The notes: generated by a model from the letters alone, not told the origin. A stretch of 64,000 nucleotides of DNA from Flavobacterium sp. (GCA_027484725.1 JAIXSK010000030.1:124001-188000), one strand, 5' to 3'. Counted from the stretch's first letter, positions 26,570-34,546 are shown. Translations and numbers: made by a program.

Positions 26570-27019
26570 TTGAAAACAGGAATCATCATCGTTTGCCACA
26601 ACAATCAATACAATATTGATAAAGATCGTTGCATCAAGTATATTAATAATACCAAAGATGTAAAATTCTGTTTGGTGAATAATCACAGTAATGACAACAC
26701 CTATGAACTCTTAAAAGACATTAGTGAAAAATGCAAAAATGTCTCGGTGGTAAATATAAAAAAATACAAAAGCAGTAAATCAGCGGTGAAAGCCGGAGCC
26801 AGGTTTATGTTCAACGAATACAATTTAAAACAGCTCGGATTTATCACTACAAGCCACTTTATTAAGTATGAAAACTTAGGACTATTGATCAAATTCATTC
26901 AAGAACATCAAACGGATATTTCAAGATATACTGAGCAGATTCAGCCCGTCAAAGAAACAAAATTAACCCTTTTTCAAAGCCTGTTTCCGGTAATGGATTA
27001 TTTAGTAAAAAGTCATTGA
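26570..27019 (+). CDS. Small GT2-like protein (partial GT-A fold)
   Basis: 149 residues with a TTG start; no in-frame ATG was found nearby. The N-terminus GIIIVCHNNQYNIDK, then FCLVNNHSNDNTYELLKDI and VVNIKKYKSSKSAVKAGARFMF match the nucleotide-binding half of family 2 glycosyltransferases, but the DxD region is replaced by LGFITTSHFIKYENLGLLI and the rest is missing. Either a stand-alone accessory protein or the shortened remnant of a GT2 gene. It is the last gene of the EPS locus. Confidence 0.65.
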   Translation: MKTGIIIVCHNNQYNIDKDRCIKYINNTKDVKFCLVNNHSNDNTYELLKDISEKCKNVSVVNIKKYKSSKSAVKAGARFMFNEYNLKQLGFITTSHFIKYENLGLLIKFIQEHQTDISRYTEQIQPVKETKLTLFQSLFPVMDYLVKSH

Positions 27020-27078
27020 ATTCGTGCAATGCTTATGCGCTGCAAATTGACCACTATGCTTTGCCTCAAGCTTTAGAA

Positions 27079-27786
27079 TTACAATAGGTTCAAGCGCTTC
27101 ATCAATTCAGGTCGGTTGGCGCGGCTCACCGGAATGACATCTTTGCCAATCAAAACACTATTGTCTTCAATATCAATGATTTTTTTGGTGTTGATGATGA
27201 ACGAGCGATGCACTTTTAAAAACAAATCTTTGGGCAATTTGTCTTCAATTTTTTTAAGTGTAGAATGTACGACGTAGTTTTTTCCTTCGGTTTTGATGTG
27301 AATATAATCGCCTTTGGCTTCTACAATATTAACCGCAGAAAATTCAATTTTAATTAAACGCCGATCAATATTGATATAAAATTCGTTGGCGTTATCTTCA
27401 GCAACCATTTTATTCAAGCTTGTTGCGACGGTCAATTGCTTGGCATGGGCTTTCTGAATGGCTTTCTGAAATCGATCTTCTGTAATGGGTTTGACTAAAT
27501 AATCAACAATGCACTCGTATTCAAACGCTTCGATGGCGAAGTTTTTATCAGAAGTGACCAAGATTACTTTCGGCGGATTTTTGATGGTTTGAATAAAATC
27601 GAAACCTGTAAAATCGGGCATGTGAATATCCAAGAAAATCAAATCAACTTGATGCTGATTCAAATATTTGATGGCCTGCATCGCGTTGGAACATTCTTGA
27701 ACCAATTTCAATTCAGGCGTGTTCTCAATCATTTGTCCGATGATGGCTCTGGCCATTTCTTCGTCGTCAATAACGATGCAATTCAT
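27079..27786 (-). CDS. LytTR-type response regulator
   Basis: 235 residues. Receiver: IVIDDEEMARAII (D7/D8), acceptor D53 in LIFLDIHMP, VILVTSD and the Lys of YLVKPI. The LytTR DNA-binding domain (about residue 135 on) has FYINIDRRLIKIEFSAVNIVEAKGDYIHIKTEGK, LKKIEDKLP and FLKVHRSFIINTKKI, the usual signature. It is the output regulator at the end of the H-NOX operon. A direct-repeat site of the kind LytTR proteins bind lies upstream of the operon at 33942-33977. Confidence 0.92.
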   Translation of the reverse strand: MNCIVIDDEEMARAIIGQMIENTPELKLVQECSNAMQAIKYLNQHQVDLIFLDIHMPDFTGFDFIQTIKNPPKVILVTSDKNFAIEAFEYECIVDYLVKPITEDRFQKAIQKAHAKQLTVATSLNKMVAEDNANEFYINIDRRLIKIEFSAVNIVEAKGDYIHIKTEGKNYVVHSTLKKIEDKLPKDLFLKVHRSFIINTKKIIDIEDNSVLIGKDVIPVSRANRPELMKRLNLL

Positions 27787-27800
27787 ATCTTGTATTGAAA

Positions 27801-28118
27801 TTATAATTCCTGAACAAACTGCTGCATTACTTTTAGAATATTTTCAAAATCTGATTGTAATACAGTACTCTTATTTTTCAATTGTATTTCAAATTGTTCA
27901 GCAATATAATAACTTTTTTCAAGACCTAATATGGAAATTTTGTGTTTGAGTTTGTGCACGCTTTGTGCTGCTTCTGTCCAATCCTGCTGGCGCATTTGGT
28001 TTTGATAAATGGCAATTTCTTCAGGTAATTCCGCTTTGAGAATGCCAATCATCTTGGTTCTAAATTCAAGATTATTACCAGAGAGTTGGTCAATATAATG
28101 GTTGTTGGGTTGTTCCAT
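27801..28118 (-). CDS. Hpt phosphotransfer protein
   Basis: 105 residues, all helical. The phosphotransfer motif is SVHKLKHKISILGL, with His55 as the likely phosphorylated residue. Upstream is a kinase gene whose stop overlaps this start (28118), downstream the LytTR regulator. It gives the operon the parts of a phosphorelay: the two kinases lack receiver domains, and the single-domain receiver at 33448 could pass phosphate to this protein and on to the LytTR regulator. Confidence 0.85.
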   Translation of the reverse strand: MEQPNNHYIDQLSGNNLEFRTKMIGILKAELPEEIAIYQNQMRQQDWTEAAQSVHKLKHKISILGLEKSYYIAEQFEIQLKNKSTVLQSDFENILKVMQQFVQEL

Positions 28119-29143
28119 TAGTTTTTAGGAAGGGTGAAATAAAAAGTAGTACCGATGTTTTCTTGACTTTCCAGCCAAATTTTACCGTGATAAATATCGA
28201 TGATTTTCTTGACAATCGAAAGTCCGATGCCCGACGAAGGATCGTTGCTGTGTAGTTTTGAAAACACATCAAAGATTTTACTTTGGTATTGCGCTGCGAT
28301 GCCGATGCCGTTGTCTTTGATGTAAAATTGCATTTCGGTTTCGGTTTCGGTGCTTCCGATTTCAATGATTCCGGCTTCTTTGTCGTTGTATTTTATTGCA
28401 TTCTGAATCAGGTTCTGAAACAACTGATTGAATCGGAATTGATTGCCATACACTTTCGGCAAAGTATTGTTGACCTTCAAAGAAATGTGATGCGGCACAT
28501 GAATCGTTCGAACCACTTCATCAATCAAAATATTCAAATCAATGATTCGGTCGTCAACTTCTTGTTTTTCAACAGAGGAATACACCAAAATGCCTTTAAT
28601 GAGCAAATCCATTTTCTCAACGTTTGATAAAATAGCCAGCATTGACTGTTTATTCTCTTCGGTCATGATGGCCGCATTGTCTTCCATAAACCAGTTGATC
28701 AAGGTGTCAATGGTGCGCAAAGGTGCTTTCAAATCATGCGAAACCATGTGCGCATATTCATTCAACGCTTGGTTTTGCTTTTCCAGATTGACCAGCAGTT
28801 CTTCACGCTGCTTGTTGATTTTTATGATTTCAACGGCTTGCTGCTTGATGTATTCAGAAGATTTCAGCGTATTGGTATTCGAGAATTTTGAAACATCAAG
28901 ATTCATAGAATTTAAGATCGACTCTAAATTTCTGTTGATCTCTTTCAGACCTTCAGCTTCTTCACGCAATTTCTGATTGGCAGCATAAAGTTCATCAGAA
29001 CTGATCTTCATGGCGCGTTGCAACATCGCGATTTGTTCCTCATAATTTTCATAGGAATTGTCAACGGCTTTAAAAAACAAGTCAATGTTATTCAGACCCG
29101 AATCTAAATGCTTGGCAATTTGTCTTTTTAATAAGGAATTCAT
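28118..29143 (-). CDS. Sensor histidine kinase, cytoplasmic
   Basis: 341 residues without membrane helices. The first ~130 residues are coiled coil (ELYAANQKLREEAEGLKEINRNLESIL). HisKA: YAHMVSHDLKAPLRTIDTL. HATPase_c: N box LIQNAIKYND, G1 IKDNGIGIAAQYQSKIF, G2 SSGIGLSIVKKIIDIYHG. The start of the coiled coil is like kinases paired with FIST proteins. It overlaps the FIST gene by one base upstream and the Hpt gene by one base downstream. It probably takes its signal from the FIST protein. Confidence 0.9.
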   Translation of the reverse strand: MNSLLKRQIAKHLDSGLNNIDLFFKAVDNSYENYEEQIAMLQRAMKISSDELYAANQKLREEAEGLKEINRNLESILNSMNLDVSKFSNTNTLKSSEYIKQQAVEIIKINKQREELLVNLEKQNQALNEYAHMVSHDLKAPLRTIDTLINWFMEDNAAIMTEENKQSMLAILSNVEKMDLLIKGILVYSSVEKQEVDDRIIDLNILIDEVVRTIHVPHHISLKVNNTLPKVYGNQFRFNQLFQNLIQNAIKYNDKEAGIIEIGSTETETEMQFYIKDNGIGIAAQYQSKIFDVFSKLHSNDPSSGIGLSIVKKIIDIYHGKIWLESQENIGTTFYFTLPKN

Positions 29144-30276
29144 TATTCGCTGATTAAGGTTAAGGTCATGGTTTGGTTGTGCAATTCACAACTGCTCTCA
29201 CCATTAAAAGGAGCCATTTCGCCATAAGAATAAAAACCCGTAATGGCGGTTTGCTTTCCTATGATTTCTTGTACTTGTTCAATTTCTTCTTCAACCCGCT
29301 GGTTCATGACCAATTTTCTTCCGATGCAACTAACCAACAAGGCCAACTGTGGTGGCGAATTTCTGTTTTTCATAGCAATTTCAGCAGCGTGTTGGGCACC
29401 GGCGGCAATGCCATCAACAGAAGCCATCATGAGTTGCACCCTTGAATTGACCGGAACATCTCCGGCAAGCACCATCGAATTGTTCTCGTCATTGATGCTC
29501 AGAATTGTGCGGACAACCGGTTCAGTCTTGCCTTCGGGCATAACACTCAAAGGATACAACAACGAAGCTTGAGGCAATTCACTGGCTTTATCACCCAAAT
29601 AATTTTTGTATAAGTTGAGCGCCGGTTGATCGTCAATTTCAAAAAGAACATTGGCTTTGGAACTGGTAATTTTACGCTCCGGTCCAAACGGAATCCAGCC
29701 GCCAAAACTCGCAAAAGTAATTTCTAATGTCGGGCCATAAAAACCAATCAAAATGACTTCGCCTTCTTTCGGATTTTCCTTATACGAGGTAAGTGTCTTG
29801 AGAAACCGAGCATCATCGCCACACATACCACCGGTAATGGAAACCGCATCGGCAAGTTGGTGTTCAAGACCTTTAATCAATGAACTGCCATTGACAAAAC
29901 TGCCTTCTGACAAGACAAACAAGTGCTTTAAATTGGCCTTGGGTATCTGAGCATACAAGGCTTCACCGAGTGGTTTTGCCTTTTTATCGAAGTTTAAAAT
30001 GTTTTCAGTAACGATTTCAAAACTGCTTTTTTCAAATTCAATGGCGGTTACTACAATAGTATCGTCATGCACCTGATTCGCGACGATTTCACCCGAAGTA
30101 GAACCAAAAACAAGATGCTCGTACGGAAATTGCTCTCGAATATCGGCAATGACTTCCGGCTGTTCTAATAAAAATCGGTTGGCAAAAACCAACACCAATG
30201 GATTTTTTAAAACGGCATTTTCCTGGAGAAATTTCCATGGTTGGTTGGCTGCTTTTAAAGCTTGAACTATTTTCAT
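29143..30276 (-). CDS. FIST domain signal protein
   Basis: 377 residues. FIST N domain: NPLVLVFANRFLLEQPEV, FPYEHLVFGSTSGEI, AVSITGGMCGDDARF. FIST C domain: DDQPALNLYKNYLG, then GAQHAAEIAMKNRNSPPQLALLVSCIGRKLVMNQR and GFYSYGEMAPFNG. FIST domains are presumed small-molecule sensors tied to kinases and cyclases. No catalytic motif is seen. It lies between the HNOBA-PAS kinase and the second kinase, so it may add a second input to the nitric oxide signal. Confidence 0.9.
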   Translation of the reverse strand: MKIVQALKAANQPWKFLQENAVLKNPLVLVFANRFLLEQPEVIADIREQFPYEHLVFGSTSGEIVANQVHDDTIVVTAIEFEKSSFEIVTENILNFDKKAKPLGEALYAQIPKANLKHLFVLSEGSFVNGSSLIKGLEHQLADAVSITGGMCGDDARFLKTLTSYKENPKEGEVILIGFYGPTLEITFASFGGWIPFGPERKITSSKANVLFEIDDQPALNLYKNYLGDKASELPQASLLYPLSVMPEGKTEPVVRTILSINDENNSMVLAGDVPVNSRVQLMMASVDGIAAGAQHAAEIAMKNRNSPPQLALLVSCIGRKLVMNQRVEEEIEQVQEIIGKQTAITGFYSYGEMAPFNGESSCELHNQTMTLTLISE

Positions 30277-30287
30277 AACAGAACAGA

Positions 30288-32897
30288 TTATTTGTTGAGT
30301 TTAATATAGAAAGTGGCGCCTTGACCCATTTCACTTTCAATCCAGATTTCGCCCTGATACAAGTCTATGATTTTTTTTACAATTGAAAGCCCGAGTCCGG
30401 TAGATTTGTCGCTGGAACCCAACGACTGGAATATTTTGAATATTTTTTCTTGGTTGCCTTTAGAAATTCCGGGGCCGTTGTCTTTTATTGAAAAAACGTA
30501 ATGCTTGGGCAAGGTTTGACAATCAATTTCAACGATTCCGCTGGGTTTATCAATATAATTTACAGCATTGCTAATGAGGTTTTGAAACAATTGTTGGATT
30601 CTGAAACGATCGGCTTTGATCACGGGTAAACTATTTTTAATTGCAACTGTAATATGCGACGGAATGTGAATGATGTTGATGATGTTCTGAACAATTTCTT
30701 GGGTGTTGATATTTTCTGTGGCCAGATCAGCTTTGTCAATTTTGGCGTAGGTCAGGATGCCTTCAATGAGGTGGTCCATTTTTTCAACTTTGTTTTCCAT
30801 CATGCCCAAATACTGCAAAGTTTGTGGGTTAAATTCTTTGTCGTTGTCTTCTTTAATCCAAGTCAGTAAAGAATGAATGCTTCGCAAAGGCGATTTTAAA
30901 TCGTGAGAAACAATCGCGGCATAATCTTCAAGTTCTTTGTTGCTCTTAGCCAAGCTATCCAGTAGAAATTCTCGCTGTTGTTCCAGTTCTTTCTTCTTGG
31001 TGATATCTTCTTCGATGGCGAAGAATTTTACGATTTCATTGTGCTTATTATACAAAGCCTGGCCTTGGATACTGATCCAATATTTTTCTCCAGATTTTGA
31101 ATAATTGATGATTTCACAATTAAAAGGCAATCCTTTTTGGATTCGGTCTTTTAAGTAGGCAACCGTTTCCGGATTGGTTTCTGGGCCTTGCAAAAGATGA
31201 CCCGGCTTCTTCCCTATCAACTCTTCTATAGAAAAACCGGTCATTTGCAGGAAACTCGTATTGGCCCATTCAATAACTCCTTTACTATCAGTAATCACCA
31301 CAGAATTAATGTTTTTTTCAGCAATAAGTGACAACATCAACAATTGCTCTTCTTGCGCTTTTTGTTCGGTGATATCCAGATGTATCCCGATAGTACCAAC
31401 AAGATTTCCATTCAAATCATAATTGGGTGCCCCGCTGATGAGCCAATTTCTTTTTTCTGCTTTTTTGTTGAATATCTTCACTTCATACGAATCGGTAACT
31501 CCTTGTTTTCGGGTATCCATTTTAGCCCGAATCACTTCTTGGCTTTCTGAAGGCATCAATAATTCTGCTGCTTTTTTACCCAATAATTCTTCCGAAGTAT
31601 AGCCGCTCATTTCATTAAAGCTGTTGTTCGATAATGTAATCACATCATTCAAATCTACTTCGAGTAAGCCCAGATTCATGTTGGCGATTATATTCTGGTA
31701 TTTGCTTTTTTCTATTTCAATACTTTCGTCATAACGCTTTTTAAGAGAAATATCCTCAAGCATGGCGAAGTACTGTTTTACTTGACCGTGCTCGTCAAAA
31801 ATGGGTTGGCCTTTGGTTCTGGACCAAAAGTGGCTTCCGTCTTTTTTGCCGTGAATGAGTTCTACTTCAAAAGGCTCACCTTTATAGAATGGCGTGAGCA
31901 TTTTCGGGAAATCTTCGGTATTGGTATGTTCACAATGGCCAATTTGGATGGGTGTTTTTCCTAGTATATCTTCTTTCGAATAACCCGTTAATTGAGTGTA
32001 GGCATCATTACACCAGAAAATGGTGCCATCAGGATACGTAAACACAATGCCGTTTTCATTTGAACTGGCTACCAGAGATAATCGTTCTAGTTCGGCCCGA
32101 TTTCTTTTTTGCTCTGTAATGTCTCGCCCATAAATATTGATGTATTTTTCTTCTTTGAGACTTTTACACACAAACGAATAGTCTTTTGCGCCAGATTGGG
32201 TTTCAAAAATATAGCGTTCTTGTTCTACATCAATTTGGGGAGTAATAATTTTAAAAAAAGTGGCCGCATCATATTCTTTGCCTTCGTGAATAAAAGTCAA
32301 GAGTATTTCTGCTGCTGGGTTTCTTGTGAGTAAATTTCCGTCAAAATCTATTCGGATTAATGGATCTGGGTTTTGTGTAGAAAACAAGGCAATATCATGA
32401 ATCTCTTTGTTGGCTTTCTTGAGATCGTTCTTTTGTTTGTTGATGGTCATCAACGTTTCTTGAAGTTCTTTAGCCGAAATTTCCTGATTTTTTAAGACGT
32501 GAAGTAAATCCAAAAGCGGATCGTGAATGGCAAAATCATTGATGGTCAGATTCTTTTCAACCACCTCATTCATCGAGTTGAACCAAGGTGAACCTACAAA
32601 CAGCAATTGTCCGTTGAGTAGCTCGAACTGCCCTCTTAGCGAAACATCATCCACCTTACTTTCAATGACAACCAGTTGATTACTAAATTGCAACAAAGCC
32701 TCAAATGTATTGATTTCAGCATGAGGTCTTTTCAGGATAAAAAAATCTTTGAAAGAAACACTCGCCTGCAAATAAGGGCAAATTTTAGCAATACTTTTCC
32801 CGAATCCTACAATTTGAAAATCTGAGTCGATTAGAATAAAATAAGGGAATAATCTGTTGAAAGATGCTTCTTGAAACTTAAATTCTAATCTGTCCAT
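30288..32897 (-). CDS. HNOBA-PAS hybrid sensor histidine kinase
   Basis: 869 residues, no membrane helix. Residues 1-150 look like an HNOBA domain, the H-NOX partner domain of soluble guanylyl cyclases: LFPYFILIDSDFQIVGFG, KDFFILKRP, LRGQFELLNGQLLFVGSPWF, INDFAIHDPLLDLL. A coiled coil and four PAS domains follow (the last three with ITEQK or ISLKK ends). HisKA: YAAIVSHDLKSPLRSIHSLL. HATPase_c: LISNAVNYID, IKDNGPGIS, TGLGLSIVKKIIDLYQG. There is no receiver at the C-terminus. One base from the H-NOX gene; direct contact with that protein is very likely. Confidence 0.9.
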   Translation of the reverse strand: MDRLEFKFQEASFNRLFPYFILIDSDFQIVGFGKSIAKICPYLQASVSFKDFFILKRPHAEINTFEALLQFSNQLVVIESKVDDVSLRGQFELLNGQLLFVGSPWFNSMNEVVEKNLTINDFAIHDPLLDLLHVLKNQEISAKELQETLMTINKQKNDLKKANKEIHDIALFSTQNPDPLIRIDFDGNLLTRNPAAEILLTFIHEGKEYDAATFFKIITPQIDVEQERYIFETQSGAKDYSFVCKSLKEEKYINIYGRDITEQKRNRAELERLSLVASSNENGIVFTYPDGTIFWCNDAYTQLTGYSKEDILGKTPIQIGHCEHTNTEDFPKMLTPFYKGEPFEVELIHGKKDGSHFWSRTKGQPIFDEHGQVKQYFAMLEDISLKKRYDESIEIEKSKYQNIIANMNLGLLEVDLNDVITLSNNSFNEMSGYTSEELLGKKAAELLMPSESQEVIRAKMDTRKQGVTDSYEVKIFNKKAEKRNWLISGAPNYDLNGNLVGTIGIHLDITEQKAQEEQLLMLSLIAEKNINSVVITDSKGVIEWANTSFLQMTGFSIEELIGKKPGHLLQGPETNPETVAYLKDRIQKGLPFNCEIINYSKSGEKYWISIQGQALYNKHNEIVKFFAIEEDITKKKELEQQREFLLDSLAKSNKELEDYAAIVSHDLKSPLRSIHSLLTWIKEDNDKEFNPQTLQYLGMMENKVEKMDHLIEGILTYAKIDKADLATENINTQEIVQNIINIIHIPSHITVAIKNSLPVIKADRFRIQQLFQNLISNAVNYIDKPSGIVEIDCQTLPKHYVFSIKDNGPGISKGNQEKIFKIFQSLGSSDKSTGLGLSIVKKIIDLYQGEIWIESEMGQGATFYIKLNK

Positions 32898-32898
32898 T

Positions 32899-33441
32899 TT
32901 ACCAGCTTATTTTGAATATTTCGTGGGTACTGCCTTCGTTTCGGGTTTGCATCAATTCAATGGTGATGGGCGTATCGTACATTTTTCCGAGTCCTTGAAT
33001 TAACCCTCGTACAAATTCTTGCAAACCTTGACGTTTAGAGAAATAATGCAACTGAATACTGTTTTCGGTCACGTCGCTTACTTTAAATTCCGGAGGCGTT
33101 AGTTTGGGATAAATCAACATCACCCGATTGTGAAAGTTGGGCAAATTCAATAAAAATTCTTTCAGGTTATTCCCGCCAGATTGCATTAATCCGGTATATT
33201 TTTCAGAGGTAGTTTTGATGACCCACCATTCGCCAAAAGCAATCAACACATCGCCAACTGTCATATTCATCTCTTGTGCAACAGCCACGGCCAATTTAAA
33301 AGTAACCTCGTCATCATAAGGTTCGCTACTGATAAAAAAGTCAATGTCAATGCCACTTCGCTCTTTAATCGCTTCCCATTTTTCCTCGCCAAAGTTAGCA
33401 ATTACCAAATCTTCGATGGCCTTATTTACAATACCGTACAT
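32899..33441 (-). CDS. H-NOX haem nitric oxide/oxygen binding protein
   Basis: 180 residues, the usual size. The start MYGIVNKAIEDLVIANFGEEKW is typical. The haem-axial His is His104 in LPNFHNRVMLIYPKLTPPEF, Pro117 is the distorting proline and Y133-x-S135-x-R137 (YFSKR) binds the haem propionates. No distal-pocket Tyr could be assigned from sequence alone; facultative or aerobic bacterial members without it bind NO but not O2. It should report nitric oxide to the kinase encoded one base downstream. Second gene of the operon. Confidence 0.92.
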   Translation of the reverse strand: MYGIVNKAIEDLVIANFGEEKWEAIKERSGIDIDFFISSEPYDDEVTFKLAVAVAQEMNMTVGDVLIAFGEWWVIKTTSEKYTGLMQSGGNNLKEFLLNLPNFHNRVMLIYPKLTPPEFKVSDVTENSIQLHYFSKRQGLQEFVRGLIQGLGKMYDTPITIELMQTRNEGSTHEIFKISW

Positions 33442-33447
33442 ACTTTT

Positions 33448-33861
33448 TTATTGAGAAATTAATTCATTCGCGCTCCAATATTCAAGCATTTTTCGGATGC
33501 GATCTACATAGTCTTCATATTTCAAAGGCTTTAATACATAGCCGGCAATTCCAATTCTATAACATTCCATAACATCTTTATGATTGTTAGAGGTGGTCAA
33601 AATGATGGATGGAATATACTTTAAATAATCATCGCTCTTTAAAATTTGTAAAAACTCAATGCCGTTGATGCGGGGCATATTCAAGTCTAAAATAATAATA
33701 TCTGGGATGGTTTCTTTCTCTTTTAAGATAGCTAATGCTTCTTCTCCGTTATTGGCTTCAATGATTTTGTGATTCATCTTGAGCGTACTCAGCACTCTGT
33801 TGAATTTCATCACTTCAATCGCGTCGTCTTCAATAAGCAATATATTTAATGATCTTGGCAT
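33448..33861 (-). CDS. Single-domain response regulator (Rcp1-like)
   Basis: 137 residues, receiver only: ILLIEDDAIEVMKFNRVL (D12/D13), acceptor D59 in IIILDLNMPRINGIEFL, IILTTSNNHKD and the Lys of YVLKPL. The form is that of Rcp1-type regulators linked to bacteriophytochrome-like kinases. First gene of the H-NOX operon, six bases before the H-NOX gene. It may serve as the phosphate carrier between the kinases and the Hpt protein. Confidence 0.9.
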   Translation of the reverse strand: MPRSLNILLIEDDAIEVMKFNRVLSTLKMNHKIIEANNGEEALAILKEKETIPDIIILDLNMPRINGIEFLQILKSDDYLKYIPSIILTTSNNHKDVMECYRIGIAGYVLKPLKYEDYVDRIRKMLEYWSANELISQ

Positions 33862-33887
33862 TTGTTTAAGTATAAATATCCAATTTT

Positions 33888-33895
33888 CAAAACTA
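33888..33895 (-). promoter_or_regulatory. Promoter -7 box of the H-NOX operon
   Basis: Minus-strand TAGTTTTG (TAnnTTTG), 26 bases before the ATG at 33861. No good -33 box, consistent with activated expression. Confidence 0.5.
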
Positions 33896-33941
33896 GGTCA
33901 AAGGGTGTTGGTTGCCTTTTTTTTTCGTCGATTGGTCATTT

Positions 33942-33977
33942 AGTGTAGACGAATGGTAGAAAAGTGTAGACGAACGT
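33942..33977 (-). promoter_or_regulatory. Probable LytTR operator (two direct repeats, 21 bp apart)
   Basis: AGTGTAGACGAA occurs at 33942-33953 and 33963-33974. Read on the minus strand the units are ACGTTCGTCTACACT and CCATTCGTCTACACT. Two direct repeats 21 bp apart is the usual form of LytTR binding sites, and each unit differs by one base from the AlgR core CCGTTCGTC. Located about 50 bp upstream of the operon's -7 box. The palindrome CGAACGTTCG (33971-33980) overlaps it. Confidence 0.6.
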
Positions 33978-34032
33978 TCGTAAATTCAATTCTGCAAAGC
34001 CTTTCAATATCTGATTTGAAGTTATTTCTCTA

Positions 34033-34315
34033 CTGGATTGCATATCCAGAATAGCTTCGTAGTGGAAATGGAAAGCCTTCGATATTTGATGGAAATTTAA
34101 ATTGAGGAACTGACTGGATTGCATATCCAGAATAGCTTCGCAGTGGAAATGGAAGGTCTTTCCATCTTTGGTTCAAATTATTTTCTTGACTGGATTGCAT
34201 ATCCAGATTGAGCTCCGTAGTGGAAATGGAAAATCTTTCCATCTTTGGTTCAAATTATTTTCTTGACTGGATTGCATATCCAGATTAAGCTCCGTAGTGG
34301 AAATGGAAAGCCTTT
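34033..34315. repeat. Tandem array of four 77-81 bp palindromic repeats
   Basis: CTGGATTGCATATCCAG occurs at 34033, 34114, 34190 and 34267. Each is followed by a block like AGTGGAAATGGAAAG, and copies 2-4 share TTTCCATCTTTGG type sequence between. Each unit can form two hairpins (CTGGAT/ATCCAG and ATGGAAA/TTTCCAT). Copies 3 and 4 are nearly identical; copy 1 is the most diverged. The short open frames here are by-products of the repeat. Confidence 0.85.
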
Positions 34316-34332
34316 CAATCTTTTATTGAAGC

Positions 34333-34396
34333 TTTTTTATTTAAATATTTTTGATTTTTTGAGCGAGCTCAACATCAAAAATATTTAAATAAAAAA
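34333..34396. repeat. Perfect 23-bp inverted repeat
   Basis: Arms 34333-34355 and 34374-34396 are exact reverse complements, AT-rich, with T runs at the outer ends. The 18-base spacer itself holds TTGAGC-GA-GCTCAA, so the whole element can fold as one long hairpin. It could be a bidirectional terminator or a mobile-element remnant. Confidence 0.8.
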
Positions 34397-34417
34397 CCCG
34401 CACTCACGTGCGGGCTT
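34391..34417 (-). terminator. Terminator of tRNA-Arg
   Basis: On the minus strand CCCGCAC, loop GTGA, GTGCGGG and a run of T, 13 bases after the tRNA end. Confidence 0.85.
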
Positions 34418-34429
34418 TACATTCTTAAG

Positions 34430-34503
34430 TGACCTCGACTGGATTCAAACCAGTAACCTTCTGAGCCGTAATCAGATGCGCTATTCAGTTGCGCCACGAG
34501 GCC
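34430..34503 (-). tRNA. tRNA-Arg(ACG)
   Basis: A full cloverleaf on the minus strand, 74 bases: acceptor GGCCTCG with CGAGGTC, D stem GCGC/GCGC with a nine-base loop, anticodon stem TCTGA/TCAGA with loop TTACGGC (anticodon ACG), variable loop AGGTT, T stem ACTGG/CCAGT. The discriminator is A and CCA is not encoded. The T loop is TTTGAAT where most tRNAs have TTCGAAT, and the D loop has a single G. The A34 wobble base would need TadA to become inosine. Confidence 0.95.
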
Positions 34504-34515
34504 TTATTGCGGGTG

Positions 34516-34546
34516 CAAATATAGGCATTAATCATGTATATGCAAA
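34516..34546 (-). promoter_or_regulatory. Promoter of tRNA-Arg
   Basis: On the minus strand TTTG (34546-34543), 19 bp, TATATTTG (34523-34516), ending 12 bases before the tRNA. A complete Bacteroidota consensus promoter. Confidence 0.8.

Noticed and set aside
33936..34242. Two short minus-strand frames over the repeat array
   Set aside because: Their sequence is the translation of the tandem repeat itself, with no start context or known domain.
34033..34315. Possible CRISPR array
   Set aside because: Only four units of 77-81 bp; the sequence between the conserved palindromes is also repeated, so there are no unique spacers, and no cas genes are near.
34430..34450. Repeat array as a tRNA-Arg fragment, because both contain GACTGGATT
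   Set aside because: Only nine bases are shared and the repeat lacks a T loop or any other tRNA part; chance similarity is as likely.
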